64,000 nucleotides of DNA from Enterococcus alcedinis (GCF_014635985.1 NZ_BMDT01000002.1:124001-188000), one strand, 5' to 3'; numbered from the stretch's first letter, positions 1 through 8,291 are shown. A program made the numbers and translations. Notes: a model not told the origin generated them from the sequence alone.

Positions 1-587
1 TCTTTTGGAAAATGCATGGCATACATCGCTTCTTGACGCGACAACAGGCGATACTTTTCAATTAAGGATAAGGGTAAATTTTCTTCAATCGCGTCATAGT
101 AATGCTCAAATCCTTGCTTAATTAATTGAATCAACGTCGCTTGCCGCACGGCTTTATTTACACTATAAATCGGTGCAAAATCTTCCTCTTGCTTTGGTGC
201 TAAGATTTTCATCCCTGTTAAGCTTTTACGTTTGGCATCCCATTTGCCGTAAACAGCAATTTCGGTCGAGACTTCCACCTTATCCTTTAAATACGGTTGA
301 TTAAAAAATGACACGGCAAAAACATCGTGTTCTTGCATCATACGAAATTGTAAACGTGATTTTTTATAACCAAAACGACTCAAAACTGCCGGAGAAACGA
401 CCAATCCTTTAATCGTGACTTTCTCTTGATCCTGAATCTCGGCTAACTTTCTTTCTTGAATGTCTTCATAGCGAAATGGATAGTAACCAAGCAACTGTTC
501 AATCGTCTCGATACCTAAGGTCGCTAAGTTCTCAGCCCGTTTGGCGCCGACACCACTTAATTTTGTAATGCTTTCTTTTATATTCAC
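1..587 (-). CDS. recG: ATP-dependent DNA helicase RecG, N-terminal part
   Basis: RecG unwinds branched DNA and drives fork regression in recombinational repair. Only the first 195 codons are here; the C-terminal helicase motor lies beyond the left edge. The start is a GTG (585-587) behind an AGGAGT ribosome site. The protein opens with the family's helix-hairpin-helix-like wedge entry (LSGVGAKRAENL), followed by a YYPFRYED segment and an OB-fold beta region (VTIKGLVVSP), all typical of the RecG N-terminus. It follows fakA on the same strand with a terminator hairpin between them, so it may be transcribed separately or by read-through. The order asp23-fakA-recG is common in Bacilli. Confidence 0.93.
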   Translation of the reverse strand, partial: MNIKESITKLSGVGAKRAENLATLGIETIEQLLGYYPFRYEDIQERKLAEIQDQEKVTIKGLVVSPAVLSRFGYKKSRLQFRMMQEHDVFAVSFFNQPYLKDKVEVSTEIAVYGKWDAKRKSLTGMKILAPKQEEDFAPIYSVNKAVRQATLIQLIKQGFEHYYDAIEENLPLSLIEKYRLLSRQEAMYAMHFPK

Positions 588-607
588 CAAACTGACTCCT
601 TTCTTTG

Positions 608-650
608 AAAAAAAGCTTGGAACAAACAGTAATGTTCGCACCAAGCTTTT
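608..650 (-). terminator. Rho-independent terminator after fakA
   Basis: Read on the minus strand, AAAAGCTTGG (641-650) pairs with CCAAGCTTTT (611-620) across a 20-nt loop and is followed by more T residues. It lies just past the fakA stop codon and upstream of recG. Confidence 0.75.
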
Positions 651-671
651 ACAATTTTATTTAATTGATTC

Positions 672-2336
672 TTATTCTGCTGCAAAAAGATACGGATAAA
701 CCGGTTGATCACCATGATGGATTTCAACTTCAAGCTCGTCATTTAAAGCAAGAATCGCTTCTTCAAATTTCTCAGCTTGTTCTTGAGTACCTTCTTCACC
801 AATAATAATCGTCACAATTTCTGTGTCTTCATCGATCATTTTTGATAAGGTTTCGAAACCAACTTCAAACGCGTCTTTTTTCGATACAACGATTTTACCG
901 TCGATCATTCCTAAAAAGTCGCCTGTTTGAATTTGAATCCCGTCAATTGACGTATCACGAATCGCATGCGTCATTGAACCACTCACAACACTTGAAAGCA
1001 TTTCGATCATCGCTTCTTTGTTTTCTTCAAGAGTCGCTTGCTCATTGAAGGCTAACATCGCTGTCATCCCTTGAGAAACGGTCTTACTTGGAACAACTAC
1101 CACAGGAATTTCTGCGACTTCAGCTGCTTGATCGGCTGCCATAAAGATGTTTTTATTATTTGGTAAAACAATCACTTTATCGGCATTGACTTCAGTAATT
1201 GCTTTTAAGATATCTTCGGTACTTGGATTCATTGTTTGTCCGCCACTAATCACATAGTTTGCGCCTAAACTCTTGAATAACTCTTGCACGCCCTCACCAG
1301 CTGCAATTGCAATAATCGCATATGGTACACGAGGTTTCTTCACAGGTGCTTCATCATTTTCGACCAATATTTCGTGTTGGACACGCATATTGTCTACTTT
1401 GATTTTCATTAGTGAACCGAATTTTTGACCATAATTCATCACTTCACCCGGATGCTCCGTGTGCACGTGAACTTTAATGATCTCATCGTCATTCACAACA
1501 AGTAGTGAATCGCCTAGTTCGTTTAAGTAGTTACGGAATGTATCGTAATCAAATTCGCTATCAACCGTTGGGCCTTCGCCAATTTTCACCATAATCTCTG
1601 TACAGTAACCAAAGGTAATGTCTTCTGTCGCTACGTGATTATGAACGCTACGGTGATGCTCAGCATTAATCATTTCGTCCATTGCAGCGGGTGTATCAAA
1701 ATTATTTTCTGGAACGTATTCCCCATTTAAGACACTTAGGAAACCTTCATAAATAAATAATAATCCTTGTCCACCACTATCAACGACACCCACTTCTTTT
1801 AAGACAGGTAATAAGTCAGGGGTTTTCGCTAATGCACGTTTTGCGCCTGTGACAACAGCCGTCATCACTTCGACACAATCGGTTGTTTCTAGTGCTTTTT
1901 TCTCACCAAATTCAGCTGCAACGCGCGCAACCGTTAAAATGGTTCCCTCGACTGGCTTCATTACTGCTTTATAGGCAGTATCCACTCCGTGAGTAAATGC
2001 TGCCGCTAAGTCTTTTGCTGTTAAAGTATCTACATTTGGAACTTGTTTTGCAAATCCGCGGAATAGCTGAGATAAGATAACCCCAGAATTCCCACGAGCG
2101 CCCATTAATAAGCCTTTTGATAAGTGTGTTGCTAATTCGCCAACTTTTTCAGATGGTGAATCGCTCACGGCTTTCGCCCCACTAATCATTGATAAATTCA
2201 TATTTGTTCCTGTATCGCCGTCTGGTACAGGAAACACGTTTAATGAGTTGACGTACTCCGCATGCTCTTGTAGACGATCGGCACCAGCCTGAACCATTTC
2301 TTGGAACTGGCTTGCGCGAATATTCGTTACTTCCAC
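672..2336 (-). CDS. fakA: Fatty acid kinase catalytic subunit FakA (DhaL/DegV-like, YloV family)
   Basis: This 554-aa cytoplasmic enzyme phosphorylates exogenous fatty acids bound to a FakB (DegV) partner, feeding them into phospholipid synthesis. The N-terminal DhaL domain shows the nucleotide/Mg motif NVFPVPDGDTGTNM (about residues 33-46) and the MGARGNSGVILSQ loop (about 77-89). A central domain carries HVHTEHPGE (around 292-300), and the C-terminal half is the FakB-interacting DAK1/DegV-like region. The start is a GTG preceded by AAGGAGG. It sits 46 bp after the Asp23-family gene, the usual yloU-yloV pairing, and is probably cotranscribed with it. No FakB gene is visible in the window. 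Confidence 0.93.
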   Translation of the reverse strand: MEVTNIRASQFQEMVQAGADRLQEHAEYVNSLNVFPVPDGDTGTNMNLSMISGAKAVSDSPSEKVGELATHLSKGLLMGARGNSGVILSQLFRGFAKQVPNVDTLTAKDLAAAFTHGVDTAYKAVMKPVEGTILTVARVAAEFGEKKALETTDCVEVMTAVVTGAKRALAKTPDLLPVLKEVGVVDSGGQGLLFIYEGFLSVLNGEYVPENNFDTPAAMDEMINAEHHRSVHNHVATEDITFGYCTEIMVKIGEGPTVDSEFDYDTFRNYLNELGDSLLVVNDDEIIKVHVHTEHPGEVMNYGQKFGSLMKIKVDNMRVQHEILVENDEAPVKKPRVPYAIIAIAAGEGVQELFKSLGANYVISGGQTMNPSTEDILKAITEVNADKVIVLPNNKNIFMAADQAAEVAEIPVVVVPSKTVSQGMTAMLAFNEQATLEENKEAMIEMLSSVVSGSMTHAIRDTSIDGIQIQTGDFLGMIDGKIVVSKKDAFEVGFETLSKMIDEDTEIVTIIIGEEGTQEQAEKFEEAILALNDELEVEIHHGDQPVYPYLFAAE

Positions 2337-2382
2337 TGATAATCCTCCTTAAAAATCAACTACTTCACAGTAGTTTTAACCT

Positions 2383-2748
2383 CTAGTCTTCTGGTAACAC
2401 TCGAACGCCTTGGACAAAGACATTTACAGAGTTTGCTGTAATGCCTAACATCGATTCAAGATTGTATTTTACTTTTTCTTGAATATTGCGTGATACTTCG
2501 GAAATTTTGGTTCCGTAGCTAATGATCGTGTAGACGTCCACTGCAATTTCGTTTTCTTCTTGACGTACGACAACGCCGCGAGAATAATTCTCTTTACGTA
2601 AAATTTCATTAATGTTATCTTTAATTTGATTCTTACTTGCCATACCGACAATCCCAAAGACATCGGTTGCGGCACCGCCAACAACGGTCGCAATTACTTC
2701 GTTGGAAATCTCAATTAAGCCTGATGCTGTTTGAATTTTAACTGCCAT
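2383..2748 (-). CDS. Asp23/Gls24 (YloU) family envelope stress protein
   Basis: A 121-aa member of the Asp23/Gls24/YloU family. It shows the family start (TASGLIEISNEVIATVVGGAA), the FGIVGMAS segment and a C-terminal VNVFVQGVRV. Members are small proteins linked to cell-envelope homeostasis; YloU itself is conserved next to fakA, but its exact role is not settled. The ATG follows AAGGAGG. It begins the minus-strand operon asp23-fakA(-recG) and is divergent from rpmB, as in many Bacilli. Confidence 0.88.
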   Translation of the reverse strand: MAVKIQTASGLIEISNEVIATVVGGAATDVFGIVGMASKNQIKDNINEILRKENYSRGVVVRQEENEIAVDVYTIISYGTKISEVSRNIQEKVKYNLESMLGITANSVNVFVQGVRVLPED

Positions 2749-2795
2749 CGATAAAGCCTCCTTAGATAGACTAATCTTCTTTTCTTATCTCTAAT

Positions 2796-2804
2796 ATTTT
2801 AACA
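2796..2804 (-). promoter_or_regulatory. Candidate extended -10 promoter of the asp23-fakA operon
   Basis: On the minus strand TGTTAAAAT gives a TG-n-TAAAAT extended -10 about 50 bp before the Asp23 start. No good -35 box is seen 17 bp upstream, which fits an extended -10 promoter. Read by eye. Confidence 0.4.
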
Positions 2805-2981
2805 TAGACATGCCCTAAATAAAAGAAAGAGTCCTATGTTTTCAACTTCTGACTCGATTATGATTGATTAACCTTGTTCAATTTACCTGTTTCAGTTGAA
2901 ATTGTCAATCAAATAAGATGGAAAAAGCTTGCATTCACTTCATAATTATGATAAGTTATTTTAGTATGAGCCGAAAATATA

Positions 2982-2990
2982 TGCTAATAT
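2982..2990 (+). promoter_or_regulatory. Candidate extended -10 promoter of rpmB
   Basis: TGCTAATAT gives a TG-n-TAATAT extended -10 about 40 bp upstream of the rpmB start; the -35 region is poor. The 281-bp gap between the divergent asp23 and rpmB genes holds this and the asp23 promoter. Confidence 0.42.
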
Positions 2991-3029
2991 ATTGCTCCAA
3001 CAGATCAAGGCAAAAGGAGGAAATCTATA

Positions 3030-3218
3030 ATGGCTAAAGTTTGTTACTTCACTGGTCGTAAAACAAGTAGTGGTAATAACCGCTCTCACGCAATGAACGC
3101 TTCAAAACGTACAGTTAAACCTAACTTACAAAAAGTTCGTGTGATGATCGACGGCACACCTAAAAAAGTATGGGTGTCAGCTCGTGCTTTGAAATCAGGT
3201 AAAATTGAGCGCGTTTAA
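3030..3218 (+). CDS. rpmB: 50S ribosomal protein L28
   Basis: A 62-aa L28 that binds 23S rRNA in the large subunit. It has the usual [20 protein letters not shown] start and [17 protein letters not shown] end, and the full family length. No CxxC pairs are present, so this is the zinc-free form. AAGGAGG precedes the ATG. It is monocistronic, with a hairpin terminator close behind. Confidence 0.97.
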   Translation: MAKVCYFTGRKTSSGNNRSHAMNASKRTVKPNLQKVRVMIDGTPKKVWVSARALKSGKIERV

Positions 3219-3236
3219 TTTTATACGACATTAGAC

Positions 3237-3266
3237 AACCGTTTCTTAAGCTGAAGCGGTTTTTTA
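3237..3266 (+). terminator. Terminator of rpmB
   Basis: AACCGTTTC (3237-3245) pairs with GAAGCGGTT (3253-3261, one wobble), followed by a T-rich run. Confidence 0.82.
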
Positions 3267-3290
3267 TTTTCAAAAAAGTACCGCACAATA

Positions 3291-3338
3291 AAAAATCGGG
3301 TGAAATCTGTTTAACAACAGCAATTTCATCCGATTTTT
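3291..3338. terminator. Long stem-loop with T/A tracts on both sides
   Basis: A 16-bp near-perfect stem (AAAAATCGGGTGAAAT at 3291-3306 with ATTTCATCCGATTTTT at 3323-3338, one G-T pair) has Ts after it on the plus strand and As before it, so it could end transcription from either side. Confidence 0.6.
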
Positions 3339-3561
3339 CTTTTCTATTTGTCGTTCTTTTACTTAACTTCGATACTTCCACGTGTCCTTCAATGAAAAAA
3401 TCATGACACCTCGACCGATTGTAAATACGATAGCCCGCACAGAAGTCGATTTTATCAAAACAGCGTCGAAATGCCATGCGTACCTATTTGTCTTTGTTTT
3501 AAAATCAATATTATCTAACAATACGATAATACCATCCATAGTATTATTTATCTTGTTGATA
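3339..3561. other. Gene-free stretch before the lipoprotein gene
   Basis: No gene could be supported here. A minus-strand frame ending at 3363 stays open for more than 100 codons and ends in a fairly protein-like stretch, with a terminator-like hairpin just past its stop. It has no ribosome site and no recognisable relatives, so it may be a decayed gene or chance. Confidence 0.3.
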
Positions 3562-3570
3562 TGATAAAAT
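3562..3570 (+). promoter_or_regulatory. Candidate extended -10 promoter of the lipoprotein gene
   Basis: TGATAAAAT is a TG-n-TAAAAT extended -10 located 53 bp before the TTG start at 3623. Confidence 0.42.
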
Positions 3571-3622
3571 ACAATCAATAACAACCAAGTCCATACTTCT
3601 AAAATCGGGGAGGTTAAAACAG

Positions 3623-4255
3623 TTGAAGAAAAATCTATTTTATTTACTTCTATTTTTACTTTTGGCTGGATGTACCTCAACGCCAAAAAAATTGAGTAAA
3701 GATGAAGCCATTCGATTAGGCGATTTTACATATTTAAAACCGAATCATGATGAACGGTTTACAACAGATAAAGATTTTTATCGAAACAATGAACAAGGGA
3801 TTATCTATCAAGATGGCGAACCACTAATCGGATTGACATTCAAAAAAATTAGCACTGAAAATACTGAGGCAATGAAAGAATACTATACAGAAGCTCAACT
3901 ACTGAAACATCAAAAAAATAACCGCAACATAAAGTTAGAAGTAGAAATTCAAAATTTTAATTATAGTGAACCCTTTGATCCATCCTTTATGAAATTTCAA
4001 ATGGCTTTTATTACTGACAAAGGTGAAGAAGCCTACTCGATTTCATCATTACCGTTGGATCCTATAAAAAAAGGAGAGATTGCCACTTATACATTTTCCA
4101 TAAAACTTGACGAACGTCCTGTAAAAGATGTGGATACTTTATACATTCTCTACTATTACATTGAAGATTTATTAAATCTCAATTTACGTACGCATTCCAA
4201 TCATTTAGAATTTGATCTTGACGTTACCCATGAAATTGACGCCTTGGATAAGTAA
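3623..4255 (+). CDS. Predicted lipoprotein of unknown function
   Basis: A 210-aa protein with a lipoprotein signal: a short basic start, a Leu-rich core and the lipobox LAGC, with Cys near residue 17. It would be lipid-anchored on the outer face of the membrane. The rest is hydrophilic with a predicted beta-rich C-terminal half (about residues 90-200: IKLEVEIQNFNY, ATYTFSIKLDE). I do not recognise a family. The start is TTG at 3623 behind GGGGAGG. It is a single gene with its own promoter and a strong bidirectional terminator after it. Confidence 0.75.
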   Translation: MKKNLFYLLLFLLLAGCTSTPKKLSKDEAIRLGDFTYLKPNHDERFTTDKDFYRNNEQGIIYQDGEPLIGLTFKKISTENTEAMKEYYTEAQLLKHQKNNRNIKLEVEIQNFNYSEPFDPSFMKFQMAFITDKGEEAYSISSLPLDPIKKGEIATYTFSIKLDERPVKDVDTLYILYYYIEDLLNLNLRTHSNHLEFDLDVTHEIDALDK

Positions 4256-4286
4256 TATTCAATATTCATCCCCTCCTTTTAACAAA

Positions 4287-4350
4287 TAAGATAATGAAAA
4301 GGTCAACGCTAATCATTATGGTGAGCGTTGACCTTTCCATTATCTTATTT
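4287..4350. terminator. Bidirectional terminator between convergent genes
   Basis: A long stem made of TAAGATAATG plus AAAGGTCAACGCT on the left and AGCGTTGACCTTT plus CATTATCTTA on the right. It serves the lipoprotein gene (+) and the coiled-coil gene (-). Confidence 0.85.
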
Positions 4351-4392
4351 ATGATTCGAAACCTACCTGTCGAATATGTTAATATCCTGTAA

Positions 4393-5133
4393 CTACAATC
4401 TATTACTTAGTTGCAATTCTTCAAAAACAGCTTCACGTAATTCCCCTGTTACTTGGGTAAGCAACGCGATTTTTGTTTCAGTCGCTGTAATGTTGTTTAG
4501 CAAAATCACTAAATTTTTGGCATCTTCCACTTTAGAATCAGCTATCATCCTTGAAGCATTGTCAATAATAATCACCTGTCCTGAAATATCTTGTAGTGAT
4601 TGTTTAATCATTGTAATCCATGAACCTTCTTGATGTTCAAAAGTTTGTTCAAATGATGCTTCTAACTTATCGATATCAAGCTGTGTCAGGTCCTCTTTTA
4701 AAACCAATTTTTGATTAAAGACTCCTTGAGTAATTGCGGTACCATCTATAAACAACCGATTGACTTCTTCTTGAAACTCAAATCGTTGGCGAAGTAAACT
4801 TAGTTTTTCTTCTAAACGTTCAACGTGACGTACCGCATTGGATTTTAACTTGTATTTAGCAATCAATTGCTCATTTTCAGATTTCACGGCTGCCAATTGT
4901 GCTTCTAACTGAGTAAAATCATCTTCTTTTATGCTCATCTTCAAATAACCTGAAGCATCTTCCAATTTTTCAACAGCCAACGTCAAATCCCCATCTTTAC
5001 CGACCAATTGTTGATTACTTTTAAGCTCCGCTTGAGCATCAACGACTTCGTTTTCTTTCATTTCTTGATAAAACAAACCGCCGAGTGCAACTGCTGCAAC
5101 GCCAACCAAAACAATCCATTTTTTCTTTTTCAT
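4393..5133 (-). CDS. Membrane-anchored coiled-coil protein, function unknown
   Basis: A 246-aa protein with one N-terminal membrane segment (about residues 5-20, WIVLVGVAAVALGGLFY) and a long, mostly helical charged region rich in Glu, Leu, Lys and Gln, with heptad-like stretches around residues 75-120 that suggest a coiled coil facing outward. I do not recognise the family. There are two in-frame ATGs, at 5139 and 5133; AAGAAGG touches the first but is well spaced from the second, so 5133 is chosen. It is divergent from the Rgg-type regulator at 5412 and may be its target, which is inferred from position only. Confidence 0.7.
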   Translation of the reverse strand: MKKKKWIVLVGVAAVALGGLFYQEMKENEVVDAQAELKSNQQLVGKDGDLTLAVEKLEDASGYLKMSIKEDDFTQLEAQLAAVKSENEQLIAKYKLKSNAVRHVERLEEKLSLLRQRFEFQEEVNRLFIDGTAITQGVFNQKLVLKEDLTQLDIDKLEASFEQTFEHQEGSWITMIKQSLQDISGQVIIIDNASRMIADSKVEDAKNLVILLNNITATETKIALLTQVTGELREAVFEELQLSNRL

Positions 5134-5322
5134 CTTCATCCTTCTTTCTTAAATTTAATTCAAATAATAAGAAAATACAAATTATGAAAATCAACATTCG
5201 CTTAAATAGCGTTAATCTTCTCTGAAATTAGAATAGCCATTCTATACATGATCCATCTTTAATTTTTTGTCATACCTTTATATAAACATTACTAAGAAAC
5301 TGTCTACTTCATTTAAAGATAG

Positions 5323-5351
5323 TTTACAAAACAAATTATACCATATAGAAT
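5323..5351 (+). promoter_or_regulatory. Promoter of the first Rgg-type regulator
   Basis: TTTACA (5323-5328), a 17-bp spacer and TAGAAT (5346-5351) match the sigma-A consensus at 10 of 12 positions, about 60 bp before the TTG start at 5412. Confidence 0.6.
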
Positions 5352-5411
5352 AAAAATAAATTTACCATGACTTAAAATGCGTCAAAAAATAGAAAAGGAG
5401 GTTTCACTTCA

Positions 5412-6269
5412 TTGAAACAAGGCGAACTCTTTAAAAAGTTACGAAAGGAAAGAAACTTTTCTCAAAAATCTTTAACACAAGGCCTTTCATCCAGAAGTAC
5501 ACTCTCGTCATTTGAAAATCGAAATACTCATCTTTCTTCTGATCTGTTATTTAATTATTTAGATCGTTTAAATATTACACCAAATGAATTTCAATTCTTA
5601 CTTAACGATGGTCGTTCTACCAGAAAACAAAAATATTCCATAGAATACCATTCTCGACATTACGAACAAACATTAACAAGTGATTTTTTAGAATTACTCC
5701 AAATGGAATATAAACAAACGAATGACGTTTTTTACTTATTACTCTATCTACAAGGTTACCTTGAAAATGCTCGTCAAGTAGGCGACTTCGATTCGGTTTT
5801 ATTTAATGAACACGCAAAAACGGTACAAGACTATCTCTTCCACATTGAAACATGGGGTAAATTTGAGTTTTCTTTTTTTATTAATCTCTTATTTATTTTT
5901 GATGAAGCATTACTTCAACTTCATATCAATCCGATTCTAAATAAAATCATGGCTCACTCGGATGATTATCTTTACTCAAATGTTATCAGCGTGGCGCTAT
6001 TAAATGGTTGTCACTATGCTGTCATCAAAAGAAACCCTTCACTTTTAGAACAGTTTCTACAAACTCTTATTACGCTACCTGATACTCCTCACTATTTTTA
6101 TTTAAAATCTCACCAGACCTTTTACCACATGATTCATACGTATTTCTTAACGAAACAACTCGACATGAAAAAGATGAATCAAGCACTCGATATTTTTAAA
6201 CAAGTGGGTTACGACACTCATGAAAAACGTTTACGTTCACTCCTCAACAAAACAATCACCCCCAGTTAG
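5412..6269 (+). CDS. Rgg/GadR/MutR-type transcriptional regulator
   Basis: A 285-aa cytoplasmic regulator. Residues 5-60 form an XRE-type helix-turn-helix (LFKKLRKERNFSQKSLTQ ... SRSTLSSFE). The remainder is a helical repeat domain typical of Rgg-family proteins, which in streptococci bind short peptides; peptide binding here is inferred. It shares the layout and the IETWGxFEF motif with the regulator at 16788, so the two are paralogues. The start is TTG behind AAGGAGG. It is transcribed away from the coiled-coil membrane gene. A strong terminator overlaps its stop. Confidence 0.83.
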   Translation: MKQGELFKKLRKERNFSQKSLTQGLSSRSTLSSFENRNTHLSSDLLFNYLDRLNITPNEFQFLLNDGRSTRKQKYSIEYHSRHYEQTLTSDFLELLQMEYKQTNDVFYLLLYLQGYLENARQVGDFDSVLFNEHAKTVQDYLFHIETWGKFEFSFFINLLFIFDEALLQLHINPILNKIMAHSDDYLYSNVISVALLNGCHYAVIKRNPSLLEQFLQTLITLPDTPHYFYLKSHQTFYHMIHTYFLTKQLDMKKMNQALDIFKQVGYDTHEKRLRSLLNKTITPS

Positions 6270-6306
6270 AAGCGATAGTCAACTTCTAACCGAGAGTGAT
6301 TGTTTT
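6249..6306 (+). terminator. Terminator of the first Rgg-type regulator
   Basis: AAAACAATCAC (6249-6259) and GTTAGAAG pair with CTTCTAAC and GTGATTGTTTT (6296-6306). The left arm overlaps the end of the coding region. Confidence 0.8.
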
Positions 6307-6332
6307 GTTCATTCTTATTTCTTTTTCTATCT

Positions 6333-6458
6333 CTAATGGTAACGTACAACCCTTCGTTTACGAATGAGGCCTTTGCCTATTTTTCTAGGATCATCTGTCC
6401 CTTCTAGTTTTTCACGAACCAAGGTATTCATTGATGTTGCTTGATTTTTATCCATCAT
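6333..6458 (-). CDS. Possible 41-aa basic small protein
   Basis: A short frame of 41 codons starts at tandem ATGs (6456-6458, 6453-6455) and ends in a strongly basic tail (IRKRRVVRYH). It follows the MFS gene by about 20 bp on the same strand. No convincing ribosome site is seen and I know no family for it. It could be a genuine small gene, a detached piece of a larger one, or chance. Confidence 0.3.
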   Translation of the reverse strand: MMDKNQATSMNTLVREKLEGTDDPRKIGKGLIRKRRVVRYH

Positions 6459-6477
6459 TGAAGCTGAATCATTTCGA

Positions 6478-7731
6478 CTACACGGCTTCCTCGCTATAAG
6501 CAATTTTCAAGCGATGTTCCTTGATTCGTTTACGGTAACGGAACACAAGGAGAACATACGCCATTGCTGACAAGAGATACGGCAACACGAGGGGCACGTT
6601 TTCAAATAAATACCCATAAAAAATCTGCCCCAATGGAATCAAACCGATAAACATCGTCGTCACAACACCATTAATTCTTCCGGCATACTCAACATCGACG
6701 GTTACTTGTATCAGTGTCAAAATCGCGATGTTAAGCGGACCTTCAAACAAGCAAATTAAAAAGAAGAATCCTAGATAAAAAACATAAGGAATAACATAAT
6801 CCGCAAATTTTTGAGCGGCAATCAACGAAATACCAAATACAAAAATGGCATTGGTCAAAATACTGATTTGAAAAATATGCTCAAGTGTCACTTTTTTCTT
6901 AATCAATTGAAACAAGACCGGTCCTAAAAAGGAAGCCGTCATTCCGACTGTTTCGACTAAAGCGAATTGTTGATCCGTCGCGCCAAAATGAATTTTAACT
7001 AGATAACCGGTTCCGACAGTAAACAACGGTACCGCAAAAAAATTCAAAAACATCACGGTCAGAGCTAGATTGGCTAGTGTTTGATTTTTAAAGAGATACT
7101 GGCAACCATCTTTGAAATCGTCGGCAAACATTTGGAGGCTCTTTTTCCCTTGTTTTGAAACATGAGGGATATGAATGCCTAAAATGAGTAAAGAGGATAG
7201 GATTAAACCGAAACCATCTAAAAGATAAATCATGCGAATCCCTAATAAGCCATACAATGCCGCTCCAACTAGTGGGCCAATCAATACTGGTGTCGAATCG
7301 ATAAACGATTTTACGGCATAGACATCTGGTAATTTTTCTTTAGCCGTAATTGAACGAATCACACCAGAAAGGGCCGGTGAGTAAAACGATGAGAGGACAC
7401 TTAACAATACCGAAACGACATAAATCGCACTTAATGGATATTCGCCACTTCTAAAAATGATTACTGGCACAAGAACGATGACGGTATTTAACGCATTTAA
7501 TGTTAAAATTAATTTTTTTCGATTAAACCAATCGGCTAGTACACCGGCAAAGGGAGAAATCAGAATTCTGGGAATCAAACCGAGTGAAAGAACAAAGGCA
7601 AATTGACTACTCGATTTTGTTAAATCTAAGACGTACAAAGACAATGCCGTATTTTGAATAAAAGATGCCAAGATTGAGATAAATGAACTGATAAATAACA
7701 AGTTCAAATTTTTATCATTAAATTTTTTCAT
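6478..7731 (-). CDS. MFS efflux transporter (MFS_3/macrolide-efflux-like)
   Basis: A 417-aa membrane protein with about 12 hydrophobic segments and the typical loop-2/3 motif GVLADWFNRKKL (about residues 62-73). Length and pattern resemble the MFS_3 drug-efflux branch that includes macrolide-efflux pumps. The substrate is unknown. The ATG has only a weak ribosome site (AGCAGG). Upstream on the same strand lie a 13-codon leader peptide and a hairpin, an arrangement used for antibiotic-induced expression of resistance genes. A decayed ABC exporter fragment is further upstream. Confidence 0.82.
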   Translation of the reverse strand: MKKFNDKNLNLLFISSFISILASFIQNTALSLYVLDLTKSSSQFAFVLSLGLIPRILISPFAGVLADWFNRKKLILTLNALNTVIVLVPVIIFRSGEYPLSAIYVVSVLLSVLSSFYSPALSGVIRSITAKEKLPDVYAVKSFIDSTPVLIGPLVGAALYGLLGIRMIYLLDGFGLILSSLLILGIHIPHVSKQGKKSLQMFADDFKDGCQYLFKNQTLANLALTVMFLNFFAVPLFTVGTGYLVKIHFGATDQQFALVETVGMTASFLGPVLFQLIKKKVTLEHIFQISILTNAIFVFGISLIAAQKFADYVIPYVFYLGFFFLICLFEGPLNIAILTLIQVTVDVEYAGRINGVVTTMFIGLIPLGQIFYGYLFENVPLVLPYLLSAMAYVLLVFRYRKRIKEHRLKIAYSEEAV

Positions 7732-7748
7732 AGAGAGCCTGCTTTCTG

Positions 7749-7791
7749 ATCAACGAAAATCAGCGGCTACACCAAGCGATTGTTCGTTGAT
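7749..7791 (-). promoter_or_regulatory. Hairpin between leader peptide and MFS gene
   Basis: ATCAACGAA (7749-7757) and TTCGTTGAT (7783-7791) form a 9-bp stem, extended by AATC/GATT and CG/CG pairs. It begins 2 nt past the leader peptide stop and ends shortly before the MFS ribosome site, so a ribosome stalled in the leader could alter it. Confidence 0.55.
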
Positions 7792-7793
7792 TG

Positions 7794-7835
7794 CTATTGG
7801 TTTTTGTCTGGTCGCTTAACAGTTACAATGATCAT
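7794..7835 (-). CDS. Putative regulatory leader peptide of the MFS gene
   Basis: A 13-codon frame encoding MIIVTVKRPDKNQ, with a strong ribosome site AGGGAGTGA spaced 6 nt from the ATG. That is a better translation signal than the MFS gene itself has. It ends just before the hairpin at 7749-7791. Short leaders of this kind control erm, msr and mef-type resistance genes by ribosome stalling. The same mechanism here is inferred from layout only. Confidence 0.5.
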   Translation of the reverse strand: MIIVTVKRPDKNQ

Positions 7836-7942
7836 CGCTAATCACTCCCTTCATTTTTGTACTAACATCAATGAATTCTTGGTTTTAAAAAAAATACTAA
7901 CCAAGTATCCCTCTTCTTGATTTCACTAACTCTTCTGCTTAT

Positions 7943-8210
7943 TTATTCAATCACTTGACCCGCTTCTAACTGAAAGTGACAAAAACCCACTTGCTTCATT
8001 TCTTGAAGGTCAACGTGATTCGAAAATATCTTGTGATAACAAACCAAGGTTAACCACTGCCTTGATTGGTGTCTCTAGCGTTATTTTTTGTGCTTCAATA
8101 ATAACCATCGGAATGAATATACCGTTTAATGCGGTCAACAACATTCCCACTAACAAAAGAAAAATATTTTGCATTTTTCCTTTTTTAAATATTTTCCAAT
8201 TTAACTTCAT
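7943..8210 (-). pseudogene. Remnant of a deleted ABC exporter gene
   Basis: The 5' part (8210 to about 8030) encodes a plausible exporter N-terminus: a basic start (MKLNWKIFKKGKMQN) and a first membrane segment (IFLLLVGMLLTALNGIFIPM). Near 8020 the reading frame shifts, and the next frame runs to a TAA at 7943 through a stretch ending LEAGQVIE, which resembles the last residues of an ABC ATPase domain. Everything between, well over 400 codons in a normal exporter, is missing. This looks like a large internal deletion plus a frameshift. The ATPase-end assignment is tentative. Confidence 0.5.
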
Positions 8211-8291
8211 TGTTACACTCCTTTGTTTTCAACATCTCATAGATGTATTGGAGTTTAACAACTTGTTTTTTTTATCATTAAAACAATAATC

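Noticed and set aside
3160-3477. 105-codon minus-strand frame over the rpmB end
   Set aside because: It runs through the rpmB terminator and a second hairpin, overlaps certain rpmB, and has no ribosome site.
8062-8289. 75-codon plus-strand frame over the exporter remnant
   Set aside because: No ribosome site; hydrophobicity is the mirror of the minus-strand membrane segment.
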